Source: Neisseria weixii (lineage in GTDB: Bacteria > Pseudomonadota > Gammaproteobacteria > Burkholderiales > Neisseriaceae). From it: 64,000 nt of DNA. The stretch lies in the NCBI RefSeq assembly GCF_002327085.1, contig NZ_CP023429.1:434001-498000 (forward strand), in the 5' to 3' direction. A program made the translations under genes and the position numbers. Under the pieces are notes generated by a model, which did no database searches, was not told the origin of the DNA, and saw only the letters and a program-made list of their open reading frames with translations. Below are positions 9,869-21,333 of this stretch, piece after piece (position 1 is the first letter of the stretch; each line of letters begins with the position of its first letter).

Positions 9869-11677
9869 ATGCGTACCAATTATTGCGGCTTAATCAGCGA
9901 GCAATATTTAGACCAAACCGTAACCGTCAAAGGTTGGGTGCATCGTCGTCGCGACCACGGCGGCGTGATTTTTATCGACTTGCGCGACCGTGAAGGCATT
10001 GTTCAGGTCGTGATTGATCCGGATACCAAAGAGGCATTTGAAACCGCCGATTCTGCGCGTAACGAATACGTGTTGAGCATTACCGGCCGCGTGCGCAACC
10101 GTCCGGAAGGTACGACCAACGACAAAATGGTATCCGGCAAAATCGAAATCTTGGCCAAAGAAATCGAAGTATTTAATACTGCTGCCACGCCGCCGTTCCA
10201 AATCGACGATGAAAGCATCAGCGAAAACGTGCGCCTGACCAACCGTGTGATTGATTTGCGCCGTCCGGTGATGCAAAACAACCTCAAACTGCGCTATAAA
10301 GTGGCCATGGGCGTGCGCCGTTTCTTGGACGACCAAGGCTTTATCGATATTGAAACGCCGATGTTGACCCGTTCGACCCCTGAGGGTGCGCGCGATTATC
10401 TGGTGCCGAGCCGCGTGCATCCGGGCGAGTTTTTTGCATTGCCGCAATCACCGCAATTGTTTAAGCAATTGCTGATGGTGGCCGGTTTCGACCGTTATTA
10501 CCAAATTACTAAGTGCTTCCGCGATGAAGACTTGCGTGCCGACCGCCAACCCGAATTTACCCAAATCGACTTGGAAACCTCGTTTTTGAACGAGGACGAA
10601 ATCATGGATATCACCGAAGCGATGGCCAAAAAAGTATTCCAAGACGCCATCGGCGTAGAATTGGCTGATTTTCCGCGTATGCCGTTTAGCGAAGCCATGT
10701 TCTATTATGGCTCCGATAAACCGGATTTGCGCATCAGCCTGAAATTCACCGAATTGACCGACTTGATGAAAACGGAAGAATTTAAAGTTTTCCGTGGCGC
10801 AGCCGACATGAAAGGCGGCCGTGTGGTGGCTTTGCGCGTGCCGGGCGGTGCCAAATTGAGCCGTAAAGAAATCGACGATTACACCAAATTCGTCGGCATT
10901 TACGGTGCCAAAGGCTTGGCCTACATCAAGGTAAACGATGTGACCAACCTGAGCAACGGCGAAGACAGCGGCTTGCAATCACCGATTGTGAAATTCCTGT
11001 CTGAAAACGCCTTGAAACAAATCATCGCCCAAACCGAAGCACAAAACGGCGACATCATTTTCTTCGGTGCCGACAAAGCCAAAATCGTGAACGAAGCCAT
11101 CGGTGCATTGCGCATCAAAGTGGGCTTGGAACACGGTAAAGAAAACGGCTATTTTGCCGATGAATGGAAACCCTTGTGGGTGGTTGACTTCCCAATGTTC
11201 GAATACGATGATGAAGCAGACCGCTACACCGCCGTACACCATCCGTTTACCGCGCCGAAAGAAGGCCATGAAAACCTGATGGAAAGCCAACCGGAAAACT
11301 GCTTGGCACGCGCCTACGATATGGTGTTGAACGGCTGGGAAATCGGCGGCGGCTCAATCCGTATCCATCGTGCTGACGTGCAGGAAAAAGTGTTTGCCGC
11401 GCTGAAGATTACGCCGGAAGAGCAGCAAGAAAAATTCGGCTTCCTGCTGGATAATCTGAAATTCGGCGCGCCGCCGCATGGTGGTTTGGCTTTCGGTCTC
11501 GACCGTTTGGTGGCCTTGATGACCGGCGCCGAATCGATTCGCGATGTGATTGCCTTCCCGAAAACCCAACGTGCGCAATGTCTGCTGACCAACGCGCCAA
11601 ACGTGGTGGACGACAAGCAATTGCGCGAATTGAGCCTGCGTTTGCGTCAAAAAGCCACCGACAACAAAGAAGCTTAA
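9869..11677 (+). CDS. aspS: Aspartyl-tRNA synthetase
   Basis: Class II aminoacyl-tRNA synthetase charging tRNA-Asp. The 602-residue bacterial-type protein has an N-terminal OB-fold anticodon-binding domain ([19 protein letters not shown]), motif 2 in [18 protein letters not shown], a GAD insertion domain in the middle, and motif 3 in [15 protein letters not shown]. An AAGGTG ribosome binding site precedes the ATG. It ends in a strong DUS-pair terminator. Whether it also charges tRNA-Asn cannot be told from this window. Confidence 0.97.
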   Translation: MRTNYCGLISEQYLDQTVTVKGWVHRRRDHGGVIFIDLRDREGIVQVVIDPDTKEAFETADSARNEYVLSITGRVRNRPEGTTNDKMVSGKIEILAKEIEVFNTAATPPFQIDDESISENVRLTNRVIDLRRPVMQNNLKLRYKVAMGVRRFLDDQGFIDIETPMLTRSTPEGARDYLVPSRVHPGEFFALPQSPQLFKQLLMVAGFDRYYQITKCFRDEDLRADRQPEFTQIDLETSFLNEDEIMDITEAMAKKVFQDAIGVELADFPRMPFSEAMFYYGSDKPDLRISLKFTELTDLMKTEEFKVFRGAADMKGGRVVALRVPGGAKLSRKEIDDYTKFVGIYGAKGLAYIKVNDVTNLSNGEDSGLQSPIVKFLSENALKQIIAQTEAQNGDIIFFGADKAKIVNEAIGALRIKVGLEHGKENGYFADEWKPLWVVDFPMFEYDDEADRYTAVHHPFTAPKEGHENLMESQPENCLARAYDMVLNGWEIGGGSIRIHRADVQEKVFAALKITPEEQQEKFGFLLDNLKFGAPPHGGLAFGLDRLVALMTGAESIRDVIAFPKTQRAQCLLTNAPNVVDDKQLRELSLRLRQKATDNKEA

Positions 11678-11691
11678 TTCCCGCTTGATTG

Positions 11692-11728
11692 AAGGCCGTC
11701 TGAAAGAGTGATTCTTTCAGACGGCCTT
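11692..11728. terminator. Paired-DUS terminator after aspS
   Basis: AAGGCCGTCTGAAAGA and its exact reverse complement are separated by five bases. A further single DUS follows at 11739..11750. Confidence 0.85.
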
Positions 11729-11775
11729 TATATACACAGGCCGTCTGAAAATTTATAATGGCTGAAATTGATTTT

Positions 11776-12495
11776 ATGAACCCTTCCATGCCGATTTATT
11801 TTATTGCCGATGTACATTTGAGCGAATCACGCCCCGAGCTGACGGCGTTGTTTCTGCGTTTTATGCAGGAGAAAGCACCGCAGGCGCAGGCGGTGTATAT
11901 TTTGGGCGATTTGTTTGATTTTTGGGTCGGCGATGATGAAACGTCGCCCCTGATTGATTCGGTGAAACGAGCCATTCGCCATGTAAGCGATCAAGGTGTG
12001 GCCTGTTATTTTCAGCACGGCAACCGTGATTTTATGATTGGCGAACGTTTTACGCAGGCATGTGGCATGAAGCTCTTACCTGATTATCAAGTGGTGGGTT
12101 TATTCGGGCAACAAGCTTTGCTGTGTCATGGCGATACTTTGTGTATTGATGATGTGCGTTATCAGCAGTTTCGCAAAAAAGTGCATCAGAAATGGCGGCA
12201 GAAGCTGTTTTTGATGCTGCCGTTGTCGGTACGCTTGAAAATCGCCCATAAAATCCGCCACACCAGCAAGCAGGACAAACAGCAAAAATCGGCTGAAATC
12301 ATGGACGTAAATCCTGAGTTTACTGCGAAAATCGCCAGGCAATATGGTGTGTCGCTGTTGATTCACGGCCATACCCATCGGGAAAATATCCATGTAAATG
12401 AGGATCTTACCCGTATTGTGTTAGGCGATTGGAAAGCCGATTATGCTTCGGTATTAAACGTGGATGAACAAGGCTTTGAATTCGTCAGAGAGTAA
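11776..12495 (+). CDS. lpxH: UDP-2,3-diacylglucosamine diphosphatase
   Basis: Cleaves UDP-2,3-diacylglucosamine to lipid X in lipid A synthesis, at the inner face of the inner membrane. It is a calcineurin-like phosphoesterase of about 239 residues with the metal motifs in order: [22 protein letters not shown] and HGHTHR. Three in-frame ATGs are possible (11758, 11776, 11788). A TATAAT overlaps the first, so if that is the promoter the start must be one of the later two. It ends in a DUS-pair terminator shared with the convergent proQ. Confidence 0.93.
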   Translation: MNPSMPIYFIADVHLSESRPELTALFLRFMQEKAPQAQAVYILGDLFDFWVGDDETSPLIDSVKRAIRHVSDQGVACYFQHGNRDFMIGERFTQACGMKLLPDYQVVGLFGQQALLCHGDTLCIDDVRYQQFRKKVHQKWRQKLFLMLPLSVRLKIAHKIRHTSKQDKQQKSAEIMDVNPEFTAKIARQYGVSLLIHGHTHRENIHVNEDLTRIVLGDWKADYASVLNVDEQGFEFVRE

Positions 12496-12532
12496 TGAGA
12501 AGAATCAGTTAATCTTTATAAATACAAATGTT

Positions 12533-12570
12533 AGGCCGTCTGAAAATCGAAAATTTTCAGACGGCCTTTT
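12533..12570. terminator. Bidirectional paired-DUS terminator between lpxH and proQ
   Basis: AGGCCGTCTGAAAAT and ATTTTCAGACGGCCT pair across a short loop, followed by a T-run. It lies between converging genes. Confidence 0.85.
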
Positions 12571-12591
12571 TATATATTAGAAAAAGCGTGA

Positions 12592-13050
12592 TTAAGCTTC
12601 GGTTTGTTTTTCAGCAGCAGGAGCGGCTTCCGCCACGGTTTCAGCGGCAGGCACTTCGGCTTGTTCGGCGGCTTTGGCTGCTTGGCGTTCGGCTTGCGCG
12701 GCCATGGCTTGCTGCACGGCAGGGTGTTGCTGCGCAATCGCTTGTTCTTCCGGGCTCACTTCGCCTTTGAAACGGTTGTTCAAATCAAAGCGTTTGCCGC
12801 CGCGAGCCAATGCTTTCAGATAGCGCGGACGGCGGCAGTGGTTTGCCAATACGCGGGCAATCAGGCTGGCGTCGTATTGCGGCAGGGCGGCAACTAAGTC
12901 TTGGTCGATACCGACAGCCAGCGGTTTGAAGCGCTTGAATACGTCGTATTTGCTGTAAATATGATCGGCAATCATGTCGGTTTGTTTCTTTTTGCTCATG
13001 GTTTGGACGGCGGTTTTGAGTGCGGCGCCCAAAGCGGTTTCTTGTGTCAT
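12592..13050 (-). CDS. proQ: ProQ/FinO-family RNA chaperone
   Basis: Global small-RNA/mRNA-binding protein. It is a minimal form of 152 residues: a FinO-like domain from about residue 5 to 110 (MIADHIYSKYDVFKRFKPLA, ANHCRRPRYLKALARGGKRF) and an alanine/glutamate-rich, probably disordered tail. It closely resembles the meningococcal minimal ProQ as I recall it. The start at MTQETALGAALK is preferred to an upstream in-frame ATG at 13113. No neighbour belongs to the same process. Confidence 0.93.
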   Translation of the reverse strand: MTQETALGAALKTAVQTMSKKKQTDMIADHIYSKYDVFKRFKPLAVGIDQDLVAALPQYDASLIARVLANHCRRPRYLKALARGGKRFDLNNRFKGEVSPEEQAIAQQHPAVQQAMAAQAERQAAKAAEQAEVPAAETVAEAAPAAEKQTEA

Positions 13051-13160
13051 GTTGTCTGTATTCCTGTCAATCTGAAGCCGTGCGCTCCCTAGTACACGGC
13101 AAATGCTTGCCATTGTAGTATAAAGTGGCTGATTAGGCGAAGTTTTTGTGTGTGAATTTG

Positions 13161-13197
13161 TTCAGACGGCCTGATTTATCCTACTAGGCCGCCTGAA
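13161..13197. terminator. Degenerate DUS pair between aroC and proQ
   Basis: TTCAGACGGCCT faces AGGCCGCCTGAA (one mismatch to the DUS). It lies just beyond the aroC stop on the minus strand. Confidence 0.6.
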
Positions 13198-13205
13198 CAT
13201 GTGGA

Positions 13206-14303
13206 TTATTTGAAACGGGCGATGTCGGGCGTGTTGACGCTGACATCGGCATTTTGGGCGCGGTGGCGCAAGGCATGATCCATCAGCACCAAGGCCAACA
13301 TAGCTTCGGCAATGGGTGCGGCGCGCAAGCCGACGCAAGGGTCGTGGCGGCCGTGGGTGGCGATTTCGACCGGCTTGCCGTCGATGTCGATGCTGCGGCG
13401 CGGCGTGGCAATCGAGCTGGTCGGCTTGATGGCGATGTTGACGTGGATGTCTTGGCCGGTGGAAATCCCGCCGAGAATACCGCCGGCGTGGTTACTCAAG
13501 AAGCCTTCTGCTGTGAGTTCGTCACCGTGCTCGCTACCGCGTTGTGTCACGCAATCAAAACCGGCACCGATTTCCACGCCTTTAACGGCATTGATGTTCA
13601 TCATAGCGTGGGCGATGTCGGCATCAAGGCGGTCAAACACCGGTTCGCCTAAGCCGACCGGAATGTTTTTCGCTTCGATGTGCAGCTTCGCGCCGACAGA
13701 ATCCAGAGATTTACGCACGCTGTCCATATAGTCTTCCAATTCTTCGATTTGGCTTTGGTTGGCGGCGAAGAACGGGTTTTGACTGATGAAGGCTAAGTTT
13801 TCAAAACGGATGGCTTTTTCGCCGACTTGGGTCACATAGCCGGTGATTTCGGTGCCGAATTGCTCCTTCAGCCATTTTTTTGCCACCGCACCGGCGGCTA
13901 CGCGGGCAGCGGTTTCACGGGCGGAAGAGCGGCCGCCGCCACGGTAGTCGCGCGTACCGTATTTGTGCCAATAGGTGTAGTCGGCGTGGCCGGGACGGAA
14001 TTGCTGCGCGATGTTGCCATAATCTTTGCTGCGCTGGTCGGTGTTGCGAATCAGCAGGGCAATCGGTGTGCCGGTGGTTTTGCCTTCGAACACGCCGGAT
14101 AGGATTTCCACCTGGTCGGCTTCGCGGCGCTGGGTTACATGGCGGCTGGTGCCGGGTTTGCGGCGGTCAAGGTCGGCTTGGATGTCGGCTTCTGTGAGCG
14201 GCAATCCGGGCGGACAGCCGTCGATAATGCATCCCAAAGCGGGGCCGTGGCTTTCGCCGAAGGTGGTGACGGTGAAGAGTTGTCCGAAAGTGTTGCCTGC
14301 CAT
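13206..14303 (-). CDS. aroC: Chorismate synthase
   Basis: Last step of the shikimate pathway: converts 5-enolpyruvylshikimate-3-phosphate to chorismate with reduced FMN. The protein has 365 residues. The family signatures are all present: [18 protein letters not shown] near the N-terminus, [20 protein letters not shown] and [17 protein letters not shown], and [15 protein letters not shown] near the C-terminus. It is flanked by DUS hairpins on both sides and appears monocistronic. Confidence 0.97.
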   Translation of the reverse strand: MAGNTFGQLFTVTTFGESHGPALGCIIDGCPPGLPLTEADIQADLDRRKPGTSRHVTQRREADQVEILSGVFEGKTTGTPIALLIRNTDQRSKDYGNIAQQFRPGHADYTYWHKYGTRDYRGGGRSSARETAARVAAGAVAKKWLKEQFGTEITGYVTQVGEKAIRFENLAFISQNPFFAANQSQIEELEDYMDSVRKSLDSVGAKLHIEAKNIPVGLGEPVFDRLDADIAHAMMNINAVKGVEIGAGFDCVTQRGSEHGDELTAEGFLSNHAGGILGGISTGQDIHVNIAIKPTSSIATPRRSIDIDGKPVEIATHGRHDPCVGLRAAPIAEAMLALVLMDHALRHRAQNADVSVNTPDIARFK

Positions 14304-14352
14304 AATTCTGCTCTAAAAATGTTGTTAAACGAATGGGCTGAATTTTAACATA

Positions 14353-14389
14353 AAGGCCGTCTGAAACGGATTTTGTTTTCAGACGGCCT
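14353..14389. terminator. Paired DUS upstream of aroC
   Basis: AAGGCCGTCTGAAA and TTTTCAGACGGCCT form an inverted pair in the aroC-secA interval. Confidence 0.6.
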
Positions 14390-14477
14390 GATTGGGTAAA
14401 TTGATACGATACATTAAAAATATCGTTTTTGAGCATAATGATTCTTTAAAGCAAAATAAAACACACTTTACCGCGAT

Positions 14478-14519
14478 AAAAAGGCCGTCTGAAAACGCAA
14501 AATATTTTCAGACGGCCTT
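14478..14519. terminator. Paired-DUS terminator after secA
   Basis: AAAAAGGCCGTCTGAAAA and TTTTCAGACGGCCTT pair directly beyond the secA stop (minus strand). Confidence 0.85.
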
Positions 14520-14536
14520 GATTCATTTTTAATCAA

Positions 14537-17293
14537 TCAGCTCAATTTACCGTGACATTGTTTGTATTTCAAGCCACTACCACATGGGCATGGGTCGTTG
14601 CGGTGAATGATTTGGCCTTTGGCGGCAAGGGCTTCCGGGCTGAAGTCGTTGCCGGCCGGATTGAAGGCACCGGCGGCCAAATCGCTTTTCGATTCGCCGA
14701 GCAATTCTTCGATATCAGGCGCATCGGAATGCATTTCCTGCATATCGGTGATTGGTTGGGCGGCAAAGTCTTCGGCAGGGGTGTCGTTGCGCTCGATTTG
14801 CACCGATGTCAGCAGCGATGCAATGTTGTGCTTAATGCCGCTCCACAGGTTTTCAAACATGGCGAAGGCTTCTCGTTTGTATTCCTGCTTCGGATTTTTT
14901 TGCGCGTAGCTGCGCAAGTGAATGCCTTGACGCAGGTAATCCATCGCCGCCAAATGTTCGCGCCATTGGTTGTCGATGACTTGCAACATGACATTGCGTT
15001 CGAAATCGGCCATTTGCTGCTCGCCGACCAATTCGACTTTCTCAGCGTATTCGGTTTCGATGTGGTCAATCAAACGCTCTTTCACATCTTGGCCATCTAA
15101 AGTATTGTCGGCTTGTAACCAGCCGGCGATGTCGGCATTCAGGCGGAAATCGGCCAGTAATTTGCTTTGCAGCGTCGGTAAATCCCATTGTTCTTCCATG
15201 GTATCCGGCGGCATGTGGGCATCGACCAAATCGCTGATGACTTCGGCACGGATGTCTTTGGTTAAATCGATAACGTCTTTATTGGTCAGGATTTCGTTGC
15301 GTTGGTGGTAAATCACTTTACGCTGGTCGTTGGCCACGTCATCGTATTCTAATACTTGTTTGCGCATATCGAAGTTGCGGCCTTCGACTTTGCGTTGCGC
15401 ACCTTCGATTTGACGTGTCAGCATGCCGTGTTCGATGGCGACCCCGCGTTCCGGCGCCAAACGGTTGAGAATGGCGGCGGCACGGTCAAGGGCAAACAGT
15501 CGCAACAATGGATCTTCAAACGACAGGTAGAAACGGCTCGATCCCGGATCGCCCTGACGGCCGGCACGGCCACGCAATTGATTGTCGATACGGCGGCTTT
15601 CATGGCGTTCGGTGCCGATGATGTGCAAACCGCCCGCAGCGACCACTTGGTCGTGTTCGGCTTGCCAGCCGTTTTCCAAAGCGGCGATTTGTGCGGCTTT
15701 GTCTTTGTCGCTCAAGTTTTCGTCAGCTTGGATGGCGTCGATTTGATGCTTCAAGTTGCCGCCCAACACAATGTCGGTACCACGGCCGGCCATGTTAGTG
15801 GCCACCGTAATCGCGCCGACTTTACCGGCTTGCGCCACGATTAAGGCTTCGCGTTCGTGTTCTTTGGCGTTCAAAACGTTGTGCGGCAGGCCGGCTTTGG
15901 TTAAGAGGCGCGACACCAGTTCCGAGTTTTCGATGCTGGTCGTGCCCACCAATACCGGCTGGCCTTTGGCGTAGCATTCCTGAATGTCTTTGACCACGGC
16001 TTCGAATTTTTCGTCGGTCGAGCGGAAAATTTGGTCGTTGAAGTCTTTACGCTGAATCGGGCGGTTGGTCGGAATAATGACCGTTTCCAAGCCGTAAATG
16101 CTTTGGAATTCGAAAGCTTCAGTATCTGCGGTACCGGTCATACCTGACAGCTTGGCGTAGAGTCGGAAATAATTTTGGAATGTAATGGAAGCCAGGGTTT
16201 GGTTTTCGCGCTTGATTTCCACGCCTTCTTTGGCTTCAACGGCTTGGTGCAAACCTTCCGACCAGCGGCGGCCGGCCATCAGACGGCCTGTGAATTCATC
16301 GACAATCACGATTTCGCCGTCTTGAATCACATAATGCTGATCCAAGTGGAACAAAGTATGCGCGCGCAATGCGGCCATCAGGTGGTGCATCAGTGCGATG
16401 TTGCCGGCAGAGTAGAGCGAGTCGTTTTCGGCCAGCAAGCCCATTTGAGTCAGAATCTGCTCGGCGTGTTCGTGACCTGCTTCACTCAAAATCACTTGGT
16501 GTGCTTTTTCATCAACCCAGTAATCACCTTCGCCGTCTTCGGTTTCTTGGCGGATTAACTGTGCCGGAACGCTGTCCATCACTTGATAAAGCTGCACATT
16601 GTCATCGGCTTGGCCGGAAATAATCAGCGGAGTACGTGCTTCGTCAATCAAGATGGAATCGACTTCATCGACTACGGCAAAATTCAAATCACGCTGAACT
16701 TTATCGTATTGGTCAGTGACCATATTGTCGCGCAGGTAGTCGAAACCGAATTCGTTGTTGGTGCCGTAGGTGATGTCGGAGCCGTAAGCAGTTTGGCGGT
16801 AGAAAGGCTCCATGTCGGATACAATCACGCCCACGCTCAAGCCTAAGAAATTATATAAAGGCTCCATAATGCCTGCGTCGCGCGCGGCCAGATAATCGTT
16901 GACGGTTACAACATGTACGCCTTTTCCGGATAAGGCATTGAGGTAAACCGCCAAAGTGGCGACCAAGGTTTTACCTTCACCGGTGCGCATTTCGGCGATT
17001 TTGCCGTTGTGCAGTACCATGCCGCCGATGAGTTGCACGTCAAAGTGGCGCATGCCCAATACGCGGCGGCTGGCTTCGCGGCAGACGGCAAATGCTTCGA
17101 CCAAAATATCGTCTAAAGTGGCACCGTCGGCCAAGCGTTGTTTGAATTCTGTGGTTTTCCCTTGTAATGCTTGGTCGCTCAAAGCCTGCATGTCGGTTTC
17201 AAGGGCATTGATTTTTGCGACCGATTTACGGTATTGTTTCAGCAAGCGGTCGTTGCGGCTGCCGAAGATTTTCTTTGCAATGTTTGTCAGCAT
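14537..17293 (-). CDS. secA: Preprotein translocase ATPase SecA
   Basis: Motor ATPase that pushes unfolded preproteins through SecYEG. The 918-residue length is normal. Walker A is in MRTGEGKT (about residues 102-109), the DEAD-box-like site in [21 protein letters not shown], and helicase motif residues in [11 protein letters not shown] and [15 protein letters not shown]. The C-terminus has the zinc/SecB-binding motif [14 protein letters not shown]. It is divergent from the DciA-like gene at 17447. Confidence 0.98.
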   Translation of the reverse strand: MLTNIAKKIFGSRNDRLLKQYRKSVAKINALETDMQALSDQALQGKTTEFKQRLADGATLDDILVEAFAVCREASRRVLGMRHFDVQLIGGMVLHNGKIAEMRTGEGKTLVATLAVYLNALSGKGVHVVTVNDYLAARDAGIMEPLYNFLGLSVGVIVSDMEPFYRQTAYGSDITYGTNNEFGFDYLRDNMVTDQYDKVQRDLNFAVVDEVDSILIDEARTPLIISGQADDNVQLYQVMDSVPAQLIRQETEDGEGDYWVDEKAHQVILSEAGHEHAEQILTQMGLLAENDSLYSAGNIALMHHLMAALRAHTLFHLDQHYVIQDGEIVIVDEFTGRLMAGRRWSEGLHQAVEAKEGVEIKRENQTLASITFQNYFRLYAKLSGMTGTADTEAFEFQSIYGLETVIIPTNRPIQRKDFNDQIFRSTDEKFEAVVKDIQECYAKGQPVLVGTTSIENSELVSRLLTKAGLPHNVLNAKEHEREALIVAQAGKVGAITVATNMAGRGTDIVLGGNLKHQIDAIQADENLSDKDKAAQIAALENGWQAEHDQVVAAGGLHIIGTERHESRRIDNQLRGRAGRQGDPGSSRFYLSFEDPLLRLFALDRAAAILNRLAPERGVAIEHGMLTRQIEGAQRKVEGRNFDMRKQVLEYDDVANDQRKVIYHQRNEILTNKDVIDLTKDIRAEVISDLVDAHMPPDTMEEQWDLPTLQSKLLADFRLNADIAGWLQADNTLDGQDVKERLIDHIETEYAEKVELVGEQQMADFERNVMLQVIDNQWREHLAAMDYLRQGIHLRSYAQKNPKQEYKREAFAMFENLWSGIKHNIASLLTSVQIERNDTPAEDFAAQPITDMQEMHSDAPDIEELLGESKSDLAAGAFNPAGNDFSPEALAAKGQIIHRNDPCPCGSGLKYKQCHGKLS

Positions 17294-17446
17294 GAATTGG
17301 TTCCTGCGCCTAAAAATAATGAATGGCGAAAGCTGGATTTTAACACAAGCGATTGTGTAAGGTGTTAATGCCGTCTGAAATAAAGACGGTTTTACCGTAT
17401 TTCAATATTCGTTGACAAAATAACCGATAAAAAGGCCGTCTGAAAC

Positions 17447-17875
17447 ATGAATTTAGAACAATTGGGCAAGCGTGACCGACATTTGCAGGCATTGTTGCAA
17501 CAAGCGCAACAGTGGCACAGGTTGGATCAGGAAGTGAAAAATATCCTGCCTGCCAATTTGCGCGCGCATTTTCAGACGGCCTGTGTCGAAAACGGCAGGC
17601 TGGTTTTGCTGGCGGCCAATAATATGGCTTCTTCGCGCTTGAAAATGATTCTGCCCTCGTTGCTGCCGCAATTGAAGCTGTTGCGCGCCGATATTGCCGA
17701 TGTGCAGGTGAGGGTGTTGCCTAAGCCGCCCAAACCCGAGCGCAAAAATACCTTGCGGTTAAGCGAAGCCGCTTTGCAGAGTTTTGAAGACACCGCAGCC
17801 AAGTTGCAGGAGCAGCACCCTAAGTTGGCCGAACGCTTGGAACAACTGGCCAAAAAGCATTATGGACAAGGATAA
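17447..17875 (+). CDS. DciA-like protein (DUF721 family)
   Basis: A 142-residue protein with an N-terminal DUF721-like domain (LDQEVKNILPANLRAHFQTACVENG and LPQLKLLRADIADVQVRVLP) and a charged helical tail. Members of this family (DciA) load the replicative helicase DnaB in bacteria that lack DnaC. I infer that role from the family only; no catalytic motif is expected. A DUS (AGGCCGTCTGAA) ends two bases before the ATG, and there is no other clear ribosome binding site. It is divergent from secA. Confidence 0.75.
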   Translation: MNLEQLGKRDRHLQALLQQAQQWHRLDQEVKNILPANLRAHFQTACVENGRLVLLAANNMASSRLKMILPSLLPQLKLLRADIADVQVRVLPKPPKPERKNTLRLSEAALQSFEDTAAKLQEQHPKLAERLEQLAKKHYGQG

Positions 17876-17967
17876 TTTGTTAAAGAAAGTTAATTTCAGA
17901 ATGAAAAAATAGCCTAATTAAATAAAATAAATTCTCATTTTGTAAGTAGGTGTAAATCTTTATTTGA

Positions 17968-17987
17968 ACTTTGATTTAAATCAAAGT
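17968..17987 (+). promoter_or_regulatory. Perfect FNR box upstream of the azurin gene
   Basis: TTGATTTAAATCAA (17971..17984) is an exact FNR consensus (TTGAT-N4-ATCAA) inside a 20-bp perfect palindrome. A -10-like CATACT lies at 18007..18012, which would put the transcription start near 18019. The FNR site would then be centred at about -41.5, the classic position for activation. I infer oxygen-limited induction of the azurin. Confidence 0.75.
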
Positions 17988-18109
17988 TTGGAGCAGAATA
18001 AAGTCGCATACTTCTCTTTTGTTACAGAAGGCATGGCGTCTTCCGGCACAAATATTTTGGATAACTGAAACATTCTCATCATTCAATTCTCATCATTAGG
18101 AGATATTAC

Positions 18110-18688
18110 ATGAAAGCTTATTTGGCTCTGATTTCTGCCGCCGTTATTGGTTTGGCTGCCTGCTCACAAGAACCTGCCGCTCCGGCTGCACCTGCTAACG
18201 AGCCTGCGCCTGCTGCTCAAGCATCTGCTCCTGCTGAAGCTATGCCTGCTGAAGCTGCTCCGGCTTCAGAAGCCGCTGCCCCTGCGGCTGACGCTGCTGC
18301 CGGTAACTGTGGGGTTGTGGTTGAATCTAACGACGCTATGCAGTTCAACATCAAAGACATCCAAGTCAGCAAAGCATGTTCTGAATTCAGCATCACTCTC
18401 AAACACGTTGGTACTCAGCCTAAAGCCAGCATGGGTCACAACTTGGTAATTACTAAAGCTGAAGACCAAGACGGCGTATTCAAAGACGGCGTGGCTGCAG
18501 GTCCTGACGCTGAATATGTAAAACCAAATGACGAACGTATTGTTGCCGCCACCAAACTGCTTGGTGGCGGTGAAGAAGACACCATCAAAATCGACCCTGC
18601 CAAATTGGCGGACGGCAGCTACAAATTTGCTTGTACCTTCCCGGGCCACGGTGCTTTGATGAACGGTACCATCACTTTGGTTGACTAA
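18110..18688 (+). CDS. laz: Lipid-modified azurin (Laz, H.8-type)
   Basis: Outer-membrane-anchored copper protein that passes electrons to terminal reductases or peroxidases and helps resist copper and peroxide stress. The signal peptide ends LAAC (lipidated Cys18). Next comes an Ala/Pro/Glu-rich H.8-like linker (about residues 20-64), then the azurin domain from [15 protein letters not shown]. Copper ligands are visible as His in MGHNLV and Cys-His-Met in [10 protein letters not shown]. The protein has 192 residues. An AGGAG ribosome binding site precedes the ATG. A perfect FNR box lies about 125 bases upstream, and a hairpin terminator follows. Confidence 0.95.
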   Translation: MKAYLALISAAVIGLAACSQEPAAPAAPANEPAPAAQASAPAEAMPAEAAPASEAAAPAADAAAGNCGVVVESNDAMQFNIKDIQVSKACSEFSITLKHVGTQPKASMGHNLVITKAEDQDGVFKDGVAAGPDAEYVKPNDERIVAATKLLGGGEEDTIKIDPAKLADGSYKFACTFPGHGALMNGTITLVD

Positions 18689-18714
18689 TATCTCTGTGTA
18701 ACCGATTTGAATCG

Positions 18715-18745
18715 AACAGCCTGCCTTGTTGCGGGCTGTTTTACT
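18715..18745 (+). terminator. Intrinsic terminator after laz
   Basis: AACAGCCTGC pairs with GCGGGCTGTT (one G-T wobble) around a six-base loop, followed by TTTA. Confidence 0.7.
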
Positions 18746-18809
18746 TTCGCAGACCCCAAAAAAGCGTAGCCTAATCCGATAGGCTGTCTGAACATAAGGA
18801 AACCCTGCC

Positions 18810-19318
18810 ATGAACCTGTTCAATACCCAAGCGTGACTTTTGCCCAACCCATCGACATGCTCTATGCCTGTCATGACAAAGTGCGCCGTTTTTGCAGCCA
18901 AGTCAACATGTTGCCCGATTATATTGCTGAAAACGGCCGCAACGATGTGGTGCTGCAAGCCATACGTCAAATCAGCCAATATTTCAATGTAGCGGCGCCT
19001 TTGCATCATGAGGATGAAGAAGAGAACTTTTTTCCTTTGCTGCTGCAATACGCCCCGCAAGCGCAGGAGAGTATTGACGAATTATTGCGCCAGCACGAAA
19101 GCCTGCACGCCAACTGGTCGGCGGTGGCGGATGAGTTTGCCCGATTGGAGGCCGACGCAGATCATCAGTTAGACACCGAAGTATTGCAGCGCTTTACCGC
19201 CGGATACGATGTGCATTTAGGCATTGAAGAACCGTTGTTTGAAATGGGCAAAACCTTTATTCCCAAAGAAAAGCTGACCGAAATCGGAGAAATTATGGCC
19301 GCGAGAAGACGCCAATAA
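18810..19318 (+). pseudogene. Hemerythrin-like (HHE) domain protein, frameshifted near its start
   Basis: A four-helix hemerythrin-like protein of 169 residues when repaired. The di-iron ligand pattern is visible: His in [27 protein letters not shown] and [10 protein letters not shown]. An AAGGA ribosome binding site precedes the ATG at 18810, but the frame ends after eight codons at the CCC of 18826..18828. Adding one C joins MNLFNTPS to [14 protein letters not shown] at 18833 could otherwise serve as a start. Proteins of this type bind oxygen or NO or protect iron-sulfur clusters. It lies next to the FNR-linked azurin but behind that gene's terminator. Confidence 0.8.
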
Positions 19319-19340
19319 AGCTTTGAAAACCCCGTTTATG

Positions 19341-19381
19341 ATTTCAGACGGCATCAAATCACCTTAATAGGCCGTCTGAAA
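19341..19381. terminator. DUS pair after the hemerythrin-like gene
   Basis: ATTTCAGACGGC and GCCGTCTGAAA form an inverted pair with a loop of about 18 bases. Confidence 0.6.
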
Positions 19382-19419
19382 GCGCAAACCGTTTATTTAT
19401 CCAATTAAGGAGAATGACC

Positions 19420-20037
19420 ATGCTCACTCCTCAAAGCAGCGAACTTTTCGACATCCCTTTTTATCAGTTTGCCCAAATGAAAAAACATGCGCCGGAAATG
19501 ATTGAGCCGATCAAAGCCGCGTATAAACACCATTGGCAGATTTGGCGCGAGCTTATCGGGCGTGTGGCCGATGACTTGGGCGGATCCTTCGCACCGCCGC
19601 ACATCGAGCGCTGGTGTAACGGCTGGCAGGTGCGCGCGCACTTTTTCGCTTATTTCAAATACGCGCAATACCAAGATTCCGCCGCGATTATTTCCGTGTT
19701 GCTCAACCGCCGCCGTCTCACCGTCAGCCTTGATTGGCATTGCTACAAAGCCGGCGTGTCGCCCATTGCCTTGCTGCAATACAACCAATGGTTGGATGAA
19801 TTAAACGCGCAAAAATACGCTGCTTTCGATATTTGGCACGGTGCGGAAGACGAATATGCCGATTACGCCACCGTAGCCGGCACGCCGTCTGAAAACATCC
19901 GCCTGCACAATGAAGACGATTTTTTCTGCATCGGCAAACACATCAAGCGCGCGGATTTGGGCAAGCAAGACGTGCAGCGATGGATTGTGGATGCGATAGA
20001 AGAATTGACTCCGCTGTATGAAGCCTGTTTTAAATAA
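19420..20037 (+). CDS. HI_0552-family protein of unknown function
   Basis: A 205-residue soluble protein resembling the HI_0552 family known from Haemophilus and Neisseria, sometimes labelled a glucose-6-phosphate 1-dehydrogenase family protein without good reason. No catalytic motif is recognised. Aromatic-rich stretches such as HHWQIWREL, WCNGWQVRAHFFAYFKYAQYQ and SLDWHCYKAG are visible. The AGGAG at 19408..19412 fits the ATG at 19420 better than the in-frame ATG at 19414. DUS hairpins flank the gene on both sides. Confidence 0.6.
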   Translation: MLTPQSSELFDIPFYQFAQMKKHAPEMIEPIKAAYKHHWQIWRELIGRVADDLGGSFAPPHIERWCNGWQVRAHFFAYFKYAQYQDSAAIISVLLNRRRLTVSLDWHCYKAGVSPIALLQYNQWLDELNAQKYAAFDIWHGAEDEYADYATVAGTPSENIRLHNEDDFFCIGKHIKRADLGKQDVQRWIVDAIEELTPLYEACFK

Positions 20038-20103
20038 CTGTTTTCAGACGGCCTGTTGCGGGTTGCCAGATAAAGCGCATCTCGTTATCATCACCAGCAT
20101 TCT

Positions 20104-20147
20104 CAGGCCGTCTGAAATACGGAATGCGTTTTCTTTCAGAAGGCCTT
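20104..20147. terminator. Degenerate DUS pair before dapE
   Basis: CAGGCCGTCTGAAA faces TTTCAGAAGGCCT. A further single TTTTCAGACGGCCT stands at 20041..20054. Confidence 0.5.
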
Positions 20148-20181
20148 AATCTCAAAAATGCCATTGAAAATAAAGCATAAA

Positions 20182-21314
<1,133 letters not shown>

Positions 21315-21333
21315 GAAGTGAAGGCCGTCTGAA

